53,529 nt of DNA from Candidatus Sulfopaludibacter sp. SbA3. GTDB lineage: Bacteria; Acidobacteriota; Terriglobia; 20CM-2-55-15. A model generated the notes under the pieces. The model was not told the DNA's origin. It saw nothing but the letters and a program-made list of their open reading frames with translations, and did not search any database. The translations under genes and the position numbers were made by a program. The stretch is from positions 1-53,529 of the forward strand of contig CAMBFR010000014.1 of assembly GCA_945865815.1 (NCBI GenBank), written 5' to 3'. The stretch's first letter is position 1. Every line of letters begins with the position of its first letter. Shown here piece by piece: positions 25,910 through 34,806 of the stretch.

Positions 25910-26953
25910 ATGAAAAGAATGCTTCTACCGATGCTTTTGCTCTTGTTGTCCATCATTCCCGCTTACGGTCAAGCACCCTCTGCCGAAGACATTCGGCAGG
26001 GCAAACGGATCTGGCAGGGCTATTTCACCAATGAGAACGATTGCAAGAATTGCCACGGAGTAAATGGAGAAGGTGGCTTTGCCAGCAGCCTGGCCGGACA
26101 TCAATTGACGAACGAGCAGTTCCTGCGCGTCACCCGCCAGGGAGCTGGAAGGTCGATGCCCGGATTTACCGCCGAGAAGAATCTGACAGACCAGTCCGTA
26201 TTCCAGGTTGCGGCATACCTGAGGAGCTTGCCGAAATATACCGGCCCCAGGCCGGGCTGGCGCTCTCCGGTTCTTCCGACCTACACTGCCGCGCATAAAA
26301 CCTATCTCGAGACTGGGTGTGGGCAATGCCATGGGCCAGTCATGCTCAATCCCCGCAGAGACGCGGGCGGGCTTGGTCCCGACGCCACCTTTGAATGGTT
26401 AATGCATGAGGTCTTTGAGCATACGACGTCGATTACCACAGTCAACTCGCGGCATCTTCGGATGGGGAACTACAGAAGAGACCAGATTCCCGAGGCGACG
26501 ATCCGAGAAATCTGGAAATTCATGATGGACGAGCAGGGTCCGGTAGCGCCGGTCAACGCCACTATCAGCGAAGGCGTTTTCACGGACCAGGGGATCCGAT
26601 ACACGATCGCGGTCAGCAATGGCGGCGAAGCCGGCAAGGGACTGGTGGCGGAACATATCCGAGTCGTACTGCCGGTACTTCGCGCGCGTGACCCTGAAGA
26701 AGAAACCACTGTCATCGAGGCGACGACGGGAGCCGACTATTTTGGAACATCGCGCGACCCGCTTTCAAATACCAACGCAGCGACTTTCCTGATCCCGAGA
26801 CTGGGACCTGGCGAAAGGCGCGAAATCACCATCACGGTTTCCGGAATAGGCGCCATGGTTGGCTTTCCGCGGGCATCGATCCGATGGGAACTGCCAAGGC
26901 TGAAGTCCGGCGAGGCCAATGTCTCTCTGATCTCGCAACCTTTCGGGCGGTAA
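25910..26953 (+). CDS. exported di-haem cytochrome c with C-terminal beta domain
   Basis: AAGGAGAG lies upstream of the ATG. The 347-residue product has a signal peptide (MLLPMLLLLLSIIPAYGQA) and two c-type haem motifs, CKNCHG near residue 45 and CGQCHG near 140. Each is followed by a Met that could be the sixth ligand (SMPGF after the first). The last 140 residues (from VNATISEGVFTDQG) form a beta-sandwich-like domain without haem. It is probably a periplasmic electron carrier serving an unidentified oxidoreductase. It sits in an apparent two-gene unit with the MBL hydrolase upstream. Confidence 0.88.
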   Translation: MKRMLLPMLLLLLSIIPAYGQAPSAEDIRQGKRIWQGYFTNENDCKNCHGVNGEGGFASSLAGHQLTNEQFLRVTRQGAGRSMPGFTAEKNLTDQSVFQVAAYLRSLPKYTGPRPGWRSPVLPTYTAAHKTYLETGCGQCHGPVMLNPRRDAGGLGPDATFEWLMHEVFEHTTSITTVNSRHLRMGNYRRDQIPEATIREIWKFMMDEQGPVAPVNATISEGVFTDQGIRYTIAVSNGGEAGKGLVAEHIRVVLPVLRARDPEEETTVIEATTGADYFGTSRDPLSNTNAATFLIPRLGPGERREITITVSGIGAMVGFPRASIRWELPRLKSGEANVSLISQPFGR

Positions 26954-26968
26954 ATTCGTTTCTGGCGT

Positions 26969-27117
26969 AATTCCCCTCCTGTTTTAGGAGGGGTGGCGCG
27001 ACAGCCAGCGGGCTGGCGCGCCGGGGTGGTATTGAAGGTCCAAAGAATCCTTCGATCTTTTTACCACCCCGCACTCGCTGTCGCTCGGGCTTCCCCTCCT
27101 AAAACAGGAGGGGAATT
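26969..27117. repeat. MITE-like composite palindrome family B, copy 1
   Basis: Outer arms of 25 bp (26969-26993 and 27093-27117) are perfect reverse complements, and each arm is itself a hairpin (CCCCTCCT...AGGAGGGG). Inside, CGGGGTGGTA (27022-27031) pairs with TACCACCCCG (27062-27071). The same plan occurs at 47388-47560. It fills the gap between the convergent cytochrome and TonB-receptor-like genes. Confidence 0.88.
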
Positions 27118-27138
27118 GTGTCTCCTTACCCCAGTTGT

Positions 27139-30100
27139 TCAGAACGTATACTTCAACGCCATCTGCATAATGCGCGGATCGCCGGCGGTCCGGATCTGCC
27201 CGAACTGCGGGCTGGTTAGTATCGTGGTCGGATTGCCCGGATTCACGTGGTTCGGCACATTAAACACCTCGGCCCGGAACTGCAGCGTGTGGCCCTCTGT
27301 CAGCTGGAATCGCCGTGTCAAACCCATGTCGAGCCGGAAACTGCCGGGACCATAGATACCAGGGGCAGTGCTCATGTTCCCAAAGGTGCCGATGGCCGGC
27401 GCTCTGAAGGCCGCCGGATTCAACCACTGCGCCATCCTTTTGTTCGGAGCATACGGATCAGCCAGAACCTGATTCGGGTTCTGGGTCGTGTCGGTCAGTG
27501 CCGTGTCCTCTCCCGAGGTGATTCCGAGGGTGTCGCCCGACAGGATCCTGACGATCGACGAGACCTGCCAGCCGCCAAAGATGGCTTGCAACGCCGGGCT
27601 CGAGGGCGACGGGATTTCATAGACTGTCGAGACGTTGAAATTGTGACGCCGGTCCAGGTCACAGTTCCCGCGTTCATTAAACCGGCGCTCCGGAAGGTAT
27701 CCGCCGCCGTTCTGAAGAATGTCGGTGTACCCGTCCGAAATGCAGTGCCCCCAGGTGTAATTGCCTTGTATGGTCAGGCCCGCGACGCGCCGTCGCTGAA
27801 GCTGAAGCCAGAGCGCGTTATACGTCTGCGTGCCCTCGCCGTGGGCCAGGATCATCGTGTCGAAGAACCGGCCCTCCGCCGGATTGGCCAGAGACAGCGC
27901 GCGCCGGTTGATGCTGTTGCCGGTCACCGAGCACGCGGCGCCGGCCGCCACGGTGTACGGCACTTGCCGGCCGTTCAGGAAACACCGGCCGCCGGCGTCT
28001 CCAACGCCGGGAACGTAGTTGGTCGGATTCCCCTCGTGCCGGGACAAGACGTGAATGATGCTGTTGCCGATGTAGTTTGCGGCGACCATCCAATCGGCTC
28101 CGAATTGCTTCTGAAGGCTCAGGTTCCACTGATTCATGTACTGCTTGGGGATGTCCCAGGGAATGATCGTTGGAGAGCCGGCCAGGGGATATTGCGCTGT
28201 CTTCGGATCGGAGGTAAGCGGGTGCGGGTTGCCGCCGGGGTAGCTTGCCCAGGGATCGTCCAACGTCACGCTGCGCACCACGGTCCTCGCGCCTCTCGGC
28301 GGGTTGTTTCTCCGTCCTCCGTACTGGTGCAGGTGCGGGGTATCGTAGAAGATGCCGTAGGCTCCACGGATCGTCATCGTTCCGTTTCCGGCCGGATCCC
28401 ACGCGAATCCCGCGCGCGGCGCGAAATGCTTCCATTCGCCTGAGAACAGTTTCTCCGTGTCGGGAACGTCGCCCTCCCCTTGAGAGTAGATTCCCGCGGG
28501 GAAGTTCGGAAAAACCGCACTCTTGAGGCCCTTGTCGAACCGCTCGCGGCTGAAGAACAGGTCCTGGGGCATCGTGTCGTCGTATGGCGCAAAATACGGC
28601 TCCCACCGGACGCCGAGATTCATCGTCCACTTCGCGTTGACCTTCCACGTGTCCTGGAAGTAGAAGGCGAGGGAATTCTGCCGTGGCATATGGTGCGAGA
28701 GTTTGTCCTGGTCGAACGTGTCCACGTTGCCGAGCATGAAATTAGCGAGGGCCGAGCCCACTCTCACCGGAGCGTTGGCGGAGAAAATGAAACGGCCGGG
28801 TGTTTGTGTGCTCGACGTGTAGTTCAGCTGGTTGTGGACGTGATTCACGCCGAAGCCGAACTGGTGCGCTCCCGTCAGGTAGTTGAGATCCCAGTTCGTC
28901 TGCCAGGACGTGGAGTTGGTCTTGGAGGGAGTCGGACGTCCCGAATTGCCCTGGCCGATCAGGCCGATCGCGCCGAAACCGGCAATTTGAATCTGCGGCA
29001 TCTTCGCGTAGTTTGGCGGGTAGTAGTAATTCTTCACTCCCAGTTCGCCCAGGTGGAAGTAATCTGCGAGATCCTTTTCATTGAGATTGCGGGTAATCGC
29101 TCCGCGGAAACTGCTGACCAGGTTCGGACTGATCGATATGGTGTCCCCCAGGACAAACGATGTTGCGTGGCGTTCGTAATCAGCTTCGCTGATCGAGAGG
29201 ATGGTCTTGCCGTCGTAGTCGGATCCCAGCGTATGCTGTCCCCGCGTAAAACGTCCGAACAGCGAATGGGTATTGCTGATCTGCCAGTCGATTCTTCCGA
29301 CGGGATACGATTCGTCCATGTCCTGCCGCCGGCCGAACTTCGTAGTGCCGCATTCGTCGATTGGTTTCGCGTCGCCCAGACGCTTCGCCATCAATTCCAC
29401 GGCAATCGGATGGAACCTTCTGGGATCGATCGTATTGCTGACGAATGGAGCGCCAAGCGTGATCGCGCCACGGCTCTGGCACTGGGCTGAGGCGAATGCC
29501 GTCCAGTCACCCGCGAGCATGCGCGCGGTCGGGATGAATACGGTATTGCTCAACGCGTCCGTACGTTGAATCGTCTGCTGAAAGCCGACGAAGAAGAGCA
29601 GCTTGTCGCGGATGATGGGTCCACCGATAACGCCGCCAAACTGGTTGCGCTTCAACGGGTCTTTCGCCGCGGCAAATGTGTTCCGGGCGTTGAACATGCG
29701 GTTGCGCACGAATTCAAACAGGCTGCCGTGAAATTCGTTCGTGCCCGATTTGGTTACCACGTTGACCACACCGGCGCCGTGGAAACCGTATTGCGCCGGC
29801 ACCGCGCTGGTGTCGACCTTGAACTCCTGCATCGCGTCGGGGAAAGGCAGCGGCATCGCCTGGCCCGCATACGGATCGGTGTGTATGCCGCCATCAAGGA
29901 GGAAGTTGATTCCGTTCTGCATGCCCCCGCCGACGGAAATGACATCGCCGGGATACTGCCGGTTTGCGCCCGCGGCTCCCCCACCGACCGAAGCGCCCGA
30001 GAGAATGATCAACTCGGTGATCGCGCGGGCATTGAGCGGGAGCTCGGTGACGCGGACGTTGTCGATCACATTGCCGATGCCGGTTTGCCGCGTTTCCACC

Positions 30101-30477
30101 ATGACAGCGTCGGCCTGGACCTCGACCGTCTGGGCAACCTGGCCCACCTGGAGAGCGATGTTAATCGTGGGGCTTGCCCCCACCTGCAGGATGATACCCG
30201 TCTGCGCGTACGTGCTGAATCCGGGCAGAACCGCTTCCAGCCGGTAGGGACCCACTGGAAGATTGGTTAAGGAATACAGTCCTGTCTCGTTGGTCACGAC
30301 GGTGCGCGTCAGACCCGTGTCGACCTGAGCCGCCGTCACCTCAACCCCGGGCAGTACCGCGCCGGTGGAGTCCGCGACCGTGCCGCTGATCTGGCCGGCC
30401 TGGGCCCAGGCGGCGCCTGAGGCGCCGATGAGCAATACACCGCCCATTAATAGACGCAACGCAATTCGTCGTTTCAT
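27139..30477 (-). CDS. TonB-receptor-like outer-membrane protein with carboxypeptidase-regulatory domain
   Basis: About 1112 residues. Start at 30477 (MKRRIALRLLMGG), since the upstream in-frame ATG lies in the AGGAGGAA ribosome-binding site. After the signal peptide comes a carboxypeptidase-regulatory-like domain (ISGTVADSTGAVLPGVEVTA through the LTNLPVGPYRLEA segment), a plug-like domain (ELPLNARAITELIILSG, FLLDGGIHTDPY, VVTKSGTNEFHGSLFEFVRN) and a long beta-barrel ending in MALKYTF with terminal Phe. This is the Oar-like type abundant in Acidobacteriota, presumed to import or bind peptides or oligosaccharides. No TonB box was identified. Long 3' and 5' repeats flank it. Confidence 0.9.
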   Translation of the reverse strand: MKRRIALRLLMGGVLLIGASGAAWAQAGQISGTVADSTGAVLPGVEVTAAQVDTGLTRTVVTNETGLYSLTNLPVGPYRLEAVLPGFSTYAQTGIILQVGASPTINIALQVGQVAQTVEVQADAVMVETRQTGIGNVIDNVRVTELPLNARAITELIILSGASVGGGAAGANRQYPGDVISVGGGMQNGINFLLDGGIHTDPYAGQAMPLPFPDAMQEFKVDTSAVPAQYGFHGAGVVNVVTKSGTNEFHGSLFEFVRNRMFNARNTFAAAKDPLKRNQFGGVIGGPIIRDKLLFFVGFQQTIQRTDALSNTVFIPTARMLAGDWTAFASAQCQSRGAITLGAPFVSNTIDPRRFHPIAVELMAKRLGDAKPIDECGTTKFGRRQDMDESYPVGRIDWQISNTHSLFGRFTRGQHTLGSDYDGKTILSISEADYERHATSFVLGDTISISPNLVSSFRGAITRNLNEKDLADYFHLGELGVKNYYYPPNYAKMPQIQIAGFGAIGLIGQGNSGRPTPSKTNSTSWQTNWDLNYLTGAHQFGFGVNHVHNQLNYTSSTQTPGRFIFSANAPVRVGSALANFMLGNVDTFDQDKLSHHMPRQNSLAFYFQDTWKVNAKWTMNLGVRWEPYFAPYDDTMPQDLFFSRERFDKGLKSAVFPNFPAGIYSQGEGDVPDTEKLFSGEWKHFAPRAGFAWDPAGNGTMTIRGAYGIFYDTPHLHQYGGRRNNPPRGARTVVRSVTLDDPWASYPGGNPHPLTSDPKTAQYPLAGSPTIIPWDIPKQYMNQWNLSLQKQFGADWMVAANYIGNSIIHVLSRHEGNPTNYVPGVGDAGGRCFLNGRQVPYTVAAGAACSVTGNSINRRALSLANPAEGRFFDTMILAHGEGTQTYNALWLQLQRRRVAGLTIQGNYTWGHCISDGYTDILQNGGGYLPERRFNERGNCDLDRRHNFNVSTVYEIPSPSSPALQAIFGGWQVSSIVRILSGDTLGITSGEDTALTDTTQNPNQVLADPYAPNKRMAQWLNPAAFRAPAIGTFGNMSTAPGIYGPGSFRLDMGLTRRFQLTEGHTLQFRAEVFNVPNHVNPGNPTTILTSPQFGQIRTAGDPRIMQMALKYTF

Positions 30478-30675
30478 CTGTAGATTCCTCCTCATCGTCT
30501 AGAACGCTTCCGTCCCAGCTGACTTCGCTGTCGAAATTCTGGCTTCCTAATGGAGCCTTCCACCCACTCAAAGTTTGTTCTGTTAGCTAACGGGTATAGG
30601 TGTGCGCAGTTAACCACCGGCATGTGCGGTGCGTCAAAAGAAATCACGAAACTGCGGGCGGACACTGAACAAGAA

Positions 30676-30698
30676 AGCCGCGATCCGCGGCTTTTTTC
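30676..30698 (+). terminator. Rho-independent terminator-like hairpin
   Basis: Stem AGCCGCG (30676-30682), loop ATC, stem CGCGGCT (30686-30692), then a run of six T. The complementary strand has a weaker T-rich end (TTTCTTGTT), so it could also stop transcription arriving from the tannase gene. Confidence 0.6.
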
Positions 30699-30739
30699 TC
30701 TATAACTTTTGGTTTGCAGAAACTCTAGTTAAAGCACCG

Positions 30740-30863
30740 TAGGGGCGACATAGCACGATGCCCGCATGTTCTGTCGCCCCGCAGGGGCTAACACTGACAT
30801 GTTTGTTTGAACCCACGGGCTGCCGCCCGTGGCTAACAGTCTTTCGCCGCTCCGCGGCTTTTT
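30740..30863. repeat. composite palindromic modules
   Basis: Three consecutive hairpins: AGGGGCGACA with TGTCGCCCC, CCACGGGC with GCCCGTGG (30813-30832), and GCCGC TCC GCGGC followed by TTTTT (30846-30863). The last resembles a terminator and repeats the GCGGC stem of 30676-30698. Confidence 0.65.
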
Positions 30864-30896
30864 GTGCAAAGCCCCGCGCCCACTGGAGTGGTTCGC

Positions 30897-32393
30897 TTAC
30901 CTTGCCTGGCAGGTGAAGTTCTCGGCGTCGTTGGTTGACCCGGCGCCTTTCCACTTCGCGACCTGGGGATAGGGACACAGCGGGCGCGTCATATCGACCT
31001 GGCCATTGTCGGTCACACGGGAGACTGTAATGCGATCGGGAGCCGTGCCGGACTCGACCCATCGCTCCATGGCGCCGAGGAAATTGGCCTGATCCGGACC
31101 GACTCCGCCCCTGCAATGATCCATGCCGGGCATCATGAAGACTCGAAGCCAGTCGTTTTGATTGGGCCAAATCACCTTGCGCACTTCTTCGAAATAATTC
31201 ACGGTGTTCAGCGGCGACGGACCGGGATCGTTGAGACCGTGATAGATGAGCAGCTTTCCGCCGCGCGCCTTAAAGGCTCTCAGGTCGGGACTCAAAGCCT
31301 CGTAGTCCGCGTTCTTGACTGCGAGAGCAAGGTCGGTGTCGAGTTCGAAGTTCTTCCATGTCCAGGCCGGGTTGTTCTGATGTCCGAAAAACCGGAAGGA
31401 ACCCAGCGGACGCTCCGGAGGCTCGCTGCCGATCGCGGGCATCCGCCAATTCAATTCAAACCCACGCGGATGTCCGGGATAAACAAGCTGGCCCGACTTC
31501 GTGAGCGTATCGCCGTAGGCGGCCTTCAGCGATTCGACCTGCCCGGCAGTAAGGCAACCGGCGGTGTCACCGCCTTTGCACAACAGGTCCGCGGGTTCGA
31601 ATTTGCACATTTGGGGATCGCTTAGAAAACCGTCGCGCACGCTGTCACTGGCGTCGCACTTATCCATGACGGCTTTTGCGATCATCTTGATTTTGTCGGC
31701 CGGAACGAAGCGCCGCTCATCCGCAATGATGTCCATCATCTTCTTGATCTGCGACGCGTGCAGGTGCGTCTGGTTGTTCACCGGAGCGCCCGCAATGATG
31801 GCGTCGAAATCCATTGGGAATCGCTGAGCTTCAGACAAGCCCTGCATGCCGCCCGTGGAGCAGCCCATGTAATACGACAAACGTGGAGCCCGGTCATAGA
31901 AGGCGCTGATGATGGCCTTCGATTTCAGCGTCATCTCGTGCATCGAACGGATGCCGAAATCCATGATCTTCTCGGGGTGACCCACGCCGAAAGCGGCCGT
32001 GTCGCCCTTGTGCCCCGTATCCGTGGACGACGCGGCGTAGCCTTCCCTTAACCCGGATGCCATCGCCCCATAGCTGATGGTTCCGGCGAAACCGCCGTTT
32101 CCGACAGCCAGAAACTTCCCGTTCCAACCCTCGGCGGGCAGCCAGACTTCCATCTCGATGTGCGAGTCCGGCGTCGGAGCAAGTACGGCGGCCACGCGGC
32201 AGTGAGCCGGCATGATCGGGCCCGTTTGTTGCCGCCCTCCCTGTCCCTGTGCCATGTACGGTCCGGACGGAAACGATTTCGCCGAAGTTATGGACGTGTT
32301 CGGCAGCGAAAGCGAGATCAGATTTTCACACGGCGTCGGCGCCGCGGCCGCGGCCATGGCGCTCAGAAGCACGATAGCGAGGGTGCTTGTCAT
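30897..32393 (-). CDS. tannase/feruloyl-esterase family hydrolase
   Basis: A 498-residue exported esterase: signal peptide (STLAIVLLSAMAAAAA), then the tannase fold. The nucleophile motif is GCSTGG (Cys178-Ser179) and the His sits in MDHCRGG near the C-terminus. This gives the CS...HC disulfide-linked triad typical of tannases and feruloyl esterases; the Asp is probably in the LIYHGLNDPGPSP loop. The enzyme should hydrolyse esters of phenolic acids from plant material outside the cytoplasm, though family members also include mono-hydroxyethyl-terephthalate hydrolases. GGGGAG lies 9 nt before the start. Terminators at 30676-30863 follow it. Confidence 0.9.
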   Translation of the reverse strand: MTSTLAIVLLSAMAAAAAPTPCENLISLSLPNTSITSAKSFPSGPYMAQGQGGRQQTGPIMPAHCRVAAVLAPTPDSHIEMEVWLPAEGWNGKFLAVGNGGFAGTISYGAMASGLREGYAASSTDTGHKGDTAAFGVGHPEKIMDFGIRSMHEMTLKSKAIISAFYDRAPRLSYYMGCSTGGMQGLSEAQRFPMDFDAIIAGAPVNNQTHLHASQIKKMMDIIADERRFVPADKIKMIAKAVMDKCDASDSVRDGFLSDPQMCKFEPADLLCKGGDTAGCLTAGQVESLKAAYGDTLTKSGQLVYPGHPRGFELNWRMPAIGSEPPERPLGSFRFFGHQNNPAWTWKNFELDTDLALAVKNADYEALSPDLRAFKARGGKLLIYHGLNDPGPSPLNTVNYFEEVRKVIWPNQNDWLRVFMMPGMDHCRGGVGPDQANFLGAMERWVESGTAPDRITVSRVTDNGQVDMTRPLCPYPQVAKWKGAGSTNDAENFTCQAR

Positions 32394-32518
32394 TGGTTAA
32401 GTCTCCCCGATAATAGTTGGATACTGGTGTCCGTGACGTATCAGATCATAAGTCAGTTCCCTTGCCAACGCAGAATGCGGGGAATAAACTCTGCAGCGTC
32501 GATAAAGGAGCAAACAGG

Positions 32519-33232
32519 ATGCGAACGAGCTTAGCTGTCGCAATAGTATTGAGTTTTCTTGTCCTTGCCACTCCGGCGAATGCCGAAATTGTCGCCCGGA
32601 CCGGAACGTTTTCCGGAATAGTCGTGAACTACAAGGTTGTGCTGCCCACCGGTTACGATCCGGCACAAACGTATCCCGCCATTCTTGCCTTTGCGGGCGG
32701 TGGCCAGGAGATGCGGATCGTCGATAACGTTCTTGAAAATCATTTCAGGAGCGAAGCCGAACGCCGGGGCTACATCGTGATCAGCGCGGCGGCGCCGAAC
32801 GGGAAACTGTTCTTCCAGGAGGGCGACAAGATTTTCCCCGCGTTTCTGGACCAGATGCTGAAAACCTACAAGGTCGAAACCGGCAAATTTCATATCGCGG
32901 GACGCTCGAACGGAGGACTCAGCGCGTTTCATATCGCGGCTTCGTACCCGGCGTACTTCCGGTCACTGACTGGATTTCCCGGATTTCTCCAGCCCGCAAC
33001 GACGGTAAGGGTCGAAGCTCTCAGGCCCCTGTGCATGTACATGCATGTGGGCGAGAAGGATCCGGGATGGCGGCAGGCAATGAAGCAGCAGTACGACCTG
33101 TTCCGTCAGAAGGGTTTCCGAATCAGCTACGCCGTGGAGCCGGGACAGGAGCATTCACTGGAGACTCTGGCAGGCACAGGGTCCAAAACCCTATTCGATC
33201 ATTTCGACGACGCGGCCCAGAACTGCAAGTAG
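32519..33232 (+). CDS. exported alpha/beta hydrolase (PHB-depolymerase/esterase-like)
   Basis: Start at 32519 (MRTSLAVAIVLSFLVLATPANA), a clean signal peptide; the earlier in-frame start at 32417 adds residues unlike any family. The mature protein has an alpha/beta-hydrolase fold: the strand and oxyanion region YPAILAFAGGGQE, the nucleophile elbow GRSNGG (Ser near residue 138), and His in EPGQEHSLE. This corresponds to small esterases related to feruloyl esterase D or polyhydroxybutyrate depolymerases. It is divergent from the tannase gene (125 bp between starts), so both may take part in ester breakdown. A 16-nt perfect palindrome follows its stop. Confidence 0.82.
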   Translation: MRTSLAVAIVLSFLVLATPANAEIVARTGTFSGIVVNYKVVLPTGYDPAQTYPAILAFAGGGQEMRIVDNVLENHFRSEAERRGYIVISAAAPNGKLFFQEGDKIFPAFLDQMLKTYKVETGKFHIAGRSNGGLSAFHIAASYPAYFRSLTGFPGFLQPATTVRVEALRPLCMYMHVGEKDPGWRQAMKQQYDLFRQKGFRISYAVEPGQEHSLETLAGTGSKTLFDHFDDAAQNCK

Positions 33233-33246
33233 CGCTCCGGAGCGCT
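33231..33246. repeat. short perfect palindrome between convergent genes
   Basis: AGCGCTCCGGAGCGCT is self-complementary over 16 nt and overlaps the stop codon of the hydrolase gene. It may help terminate both convergent transcripts, but no T tract is seen. Confidence 0.45.
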
Positions 33247-33261
33247 CAGGAGACAGAAGCG

Positions 33262-34026
33262 TCAGTGCGACATCGCGTATAGGACGAAGTTAAGTCCCAG
33301 CTTGAGGGCTTCCGCCGAAGGCTTGACCGGATAGCGCGGCTCGTCGATGAATTCCCAGAAATCGCCGACGTCATTGTTGAAGCAGACCACCATCGATAGG
33401 CCGCCCTTCCCGTCGGGAAATCCATAAAAGAGCGACTTCACGCCCGTCATCGGGTGGACGGTTTGCAGGCTGTCGATGCCGTAGAATATCTGCATCATGG
33501 GATGGTCGGAGGTCAGAAGGAACATGTCGCGGTCGGGAAACGCTCTTAACAGGTTGGCCCGGAACGACTGGAATTCGCGCTGCTCGTTGCCCTGTCCGCC
33601 AAAGTCGTCGATCATGACAAACCCGCCCCGATTAATGTACTCGCGCAGATTCACAACTTCCTGGTCGGAAAGCTGCATCTCGCCGGGCTCGGAAACATAG
33701 CTGAAGGGATATTTGAATATTTCCGGACTGCTGAGTTCGACGACCGTGTACGACATCCGGGTGGCATCGATACGCGACGTCTCGCTCATGATCTGCAGGA
33801 TGTGTTCCTCGGCCGTCGGATAGTCGTGCGCCCAGCCATCGCCGCGGCGACCCGCGGAATAGTGCCAGCGCGCAAAAACGAACTCGGTTTCAGGCGGTGT
33901 GTTGTCGAAGCTCATGAGGCCCCGGAAATCGTTTCGATTGAAACCGCCGCGCCGCCGCTGCGCTTCAACCACAACCACAGCCAGCATCAGCAACACCAGT
34001 CCCGCAATCCATAGACGCCATTTCAT
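33262..34026 (-). CDS. secreted DUF4159 domain protein (second copy)
   Basis: Start at 34026 (MKWRLWIAGLVLLMLAVVVVEA), chosen for its signal peptide. The mature protein has a basic RRRGG patch and one DUF4159 domain with EFVFARWHYS, IFKYPFSYVSEP, LREYINRGGFVMIDD and a C-terminal NFVLYAMSH, closely parallel to the protein at 10372-11130. The two differ in the 20 residues after the signal and in the middle loop. Both have a predicted exported location. In this locus the gene stands alone, convergent with an esterase gene, so the neighbourhood gives no hint of function. Confidence 0.82.
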   Translation of the reverse strand: MKWRLWIAGLVLLMLAVVVVEAQRRRGGFNRNDFRGLMSFDNTPPETEFVFARWHYSAGRRGDGWAHDYPTAEEHILQIMSETSRIDATRMSYTVVELSSPEIFKYPFSYVSEPGEMQLSDQEVVNLREYINRGGFVMIDDFGGQGNEQREFQSFRANLLRAFPDRDMFLLTSDHPMMQIFYGIDSLQTVHPMTGVKSLFYGFPDGKGGLSMVVCFNNDVGDFWEFIDEPRYPVKPSAEALKLGLNFVLYAMSH

Positions 34027-34177
34027 GCGGGCAAGTATTAACCCAATGGTACCGGATCGCAAACATCCAAATTCTTGCGTTCTGTGCTCCTCCAATTGCT
34101 ATTTGCGTGTGTCTGCAAAACCCCGAGCCAGTCGGCTACTATGCTCTTACCGCGTCGTGGTGGATTTCGGACGGACG

Positions 34178-34263
34178 CTGTGGGCGCGGGGCTTCAGCCC
34201 CGTGCCAAGCTCCATAAAATTCCTGTTTGATCCTGGCACGAGGCTGAAGCCCCGCGCCCACAG
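34178..34263. repeat. palindrome family C, copy 1, abutting a start codon
   Basis: Arms of 30 bp (34178-34207 and 34234-34263), one mismatch, 26-bp centre. Each arm also folds internally (GGGGCTTCAGCCCC in the left one). It ends 3 nt before the GNAT ATG. A shorter relative is at 45458-45491. Confidence 0.88.
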
Positions 34264-34266
34264 TAT

Positions 34267-34806
34267 ATGGACTACTTAAAAGCAGAAATCTTCGGCAGCA
34301 ACATCGTTTTTCGGGATTTGATTCCCGATGAAGTCAACACAATCGTCCGCTACTGGCATGACGAGGATCCGGACTTTCTGTATTCTCTTGGCCTGGACCC
34401 GGCCAAGCTCGTTTCACGCAACGCGACCCGTGAACGCATCCTGTCACCCGGCAGGGCCTACTTTGTAATCGAGGTGGACGGGAAACTCGCCGCATACACC
34501 AACCTGAACTTTCGATCCGAGTCCGAGGCGTGCGCACACTTCCATGTCTTGAAACCCGGCGCACGGATCAAGGCAGTGACCTATGTCCTCTTCCCGGACG
34601 TGATCCGGACGTTCTTTTTGCGCTTTCCTCTGGCCAGGATTGAAATGCAGACGCGGCCGGAGAACAGGAACATTGCCAGGCTGCTGCGGCGGTTCGGCCT
34701 GACACCTCGGAGGGAGTTTCTCAATAATCCAGATGGTCTCGCGCGGCCAGGGGAACTCGATGTATGGGAGTTGAAACGCGGGTCGGCTTTGGACACGTCA
34801 CCGTAG
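34267..34806 (+). CDS. GNAT-family N-acetyltransferase-like protein
   Basis: A 179-residue cytoplasmic protein with GNAT features: an N-terminal RDLIPDEV segment, strands FVIEVDGKLAAYTNLNF, and the C-terminal ENRNIARLLRRFGLTPR, typical of acetyltransferases that rank residues by acetyl-CoA contact. The usual pyrophosphate loop (Q/RxxGxG/A) is not clear, so this may be a divergent member. The start codon is preceded directly by family C palindrome sequence, leaving no ribosome-binding site; expression may depend on an unusual start or be reduced. Substrate unknown. Codon use resembles the neighbours. Confidence 0.7.
   Translation: MDYLKAEIFGSNIVFRDLIPDEVNTIVRYWHDEDPDFLYSLGLDPAKLVSRNATRERILSPGRAYFVIEVDGKLAAYTNLNFRSESEACAHFHVLKPGARIKAVTYVLFPDVIRTFFLRFPLARIEMQTRPENRNIARLLRRFGLTPRREFLNNPDGLARPGELDVWELKRGSALDTSP

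Larger units (their letters stand above)
30478..30896. other. 419-bp intergenic region with terminators and repeat modules
   Basis: No gene is supported here. It holds the ribosome-binding site of the TonB-receptor-like gene at its left end, a terminator at 30676-30698, a palindromic module pairing AGGGGCGACA (30740-30750) with TGTCGCCCC (30772-30780), a second module CCCACGGGC/GCCCGTGGG-like (30812-30832), and another terminator-like hairpin at 30846-30863. The promoter of the TonB-receptor-like gene must lie in 30500-30670, but I see no convincing boxes. Confidence 0.6.
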
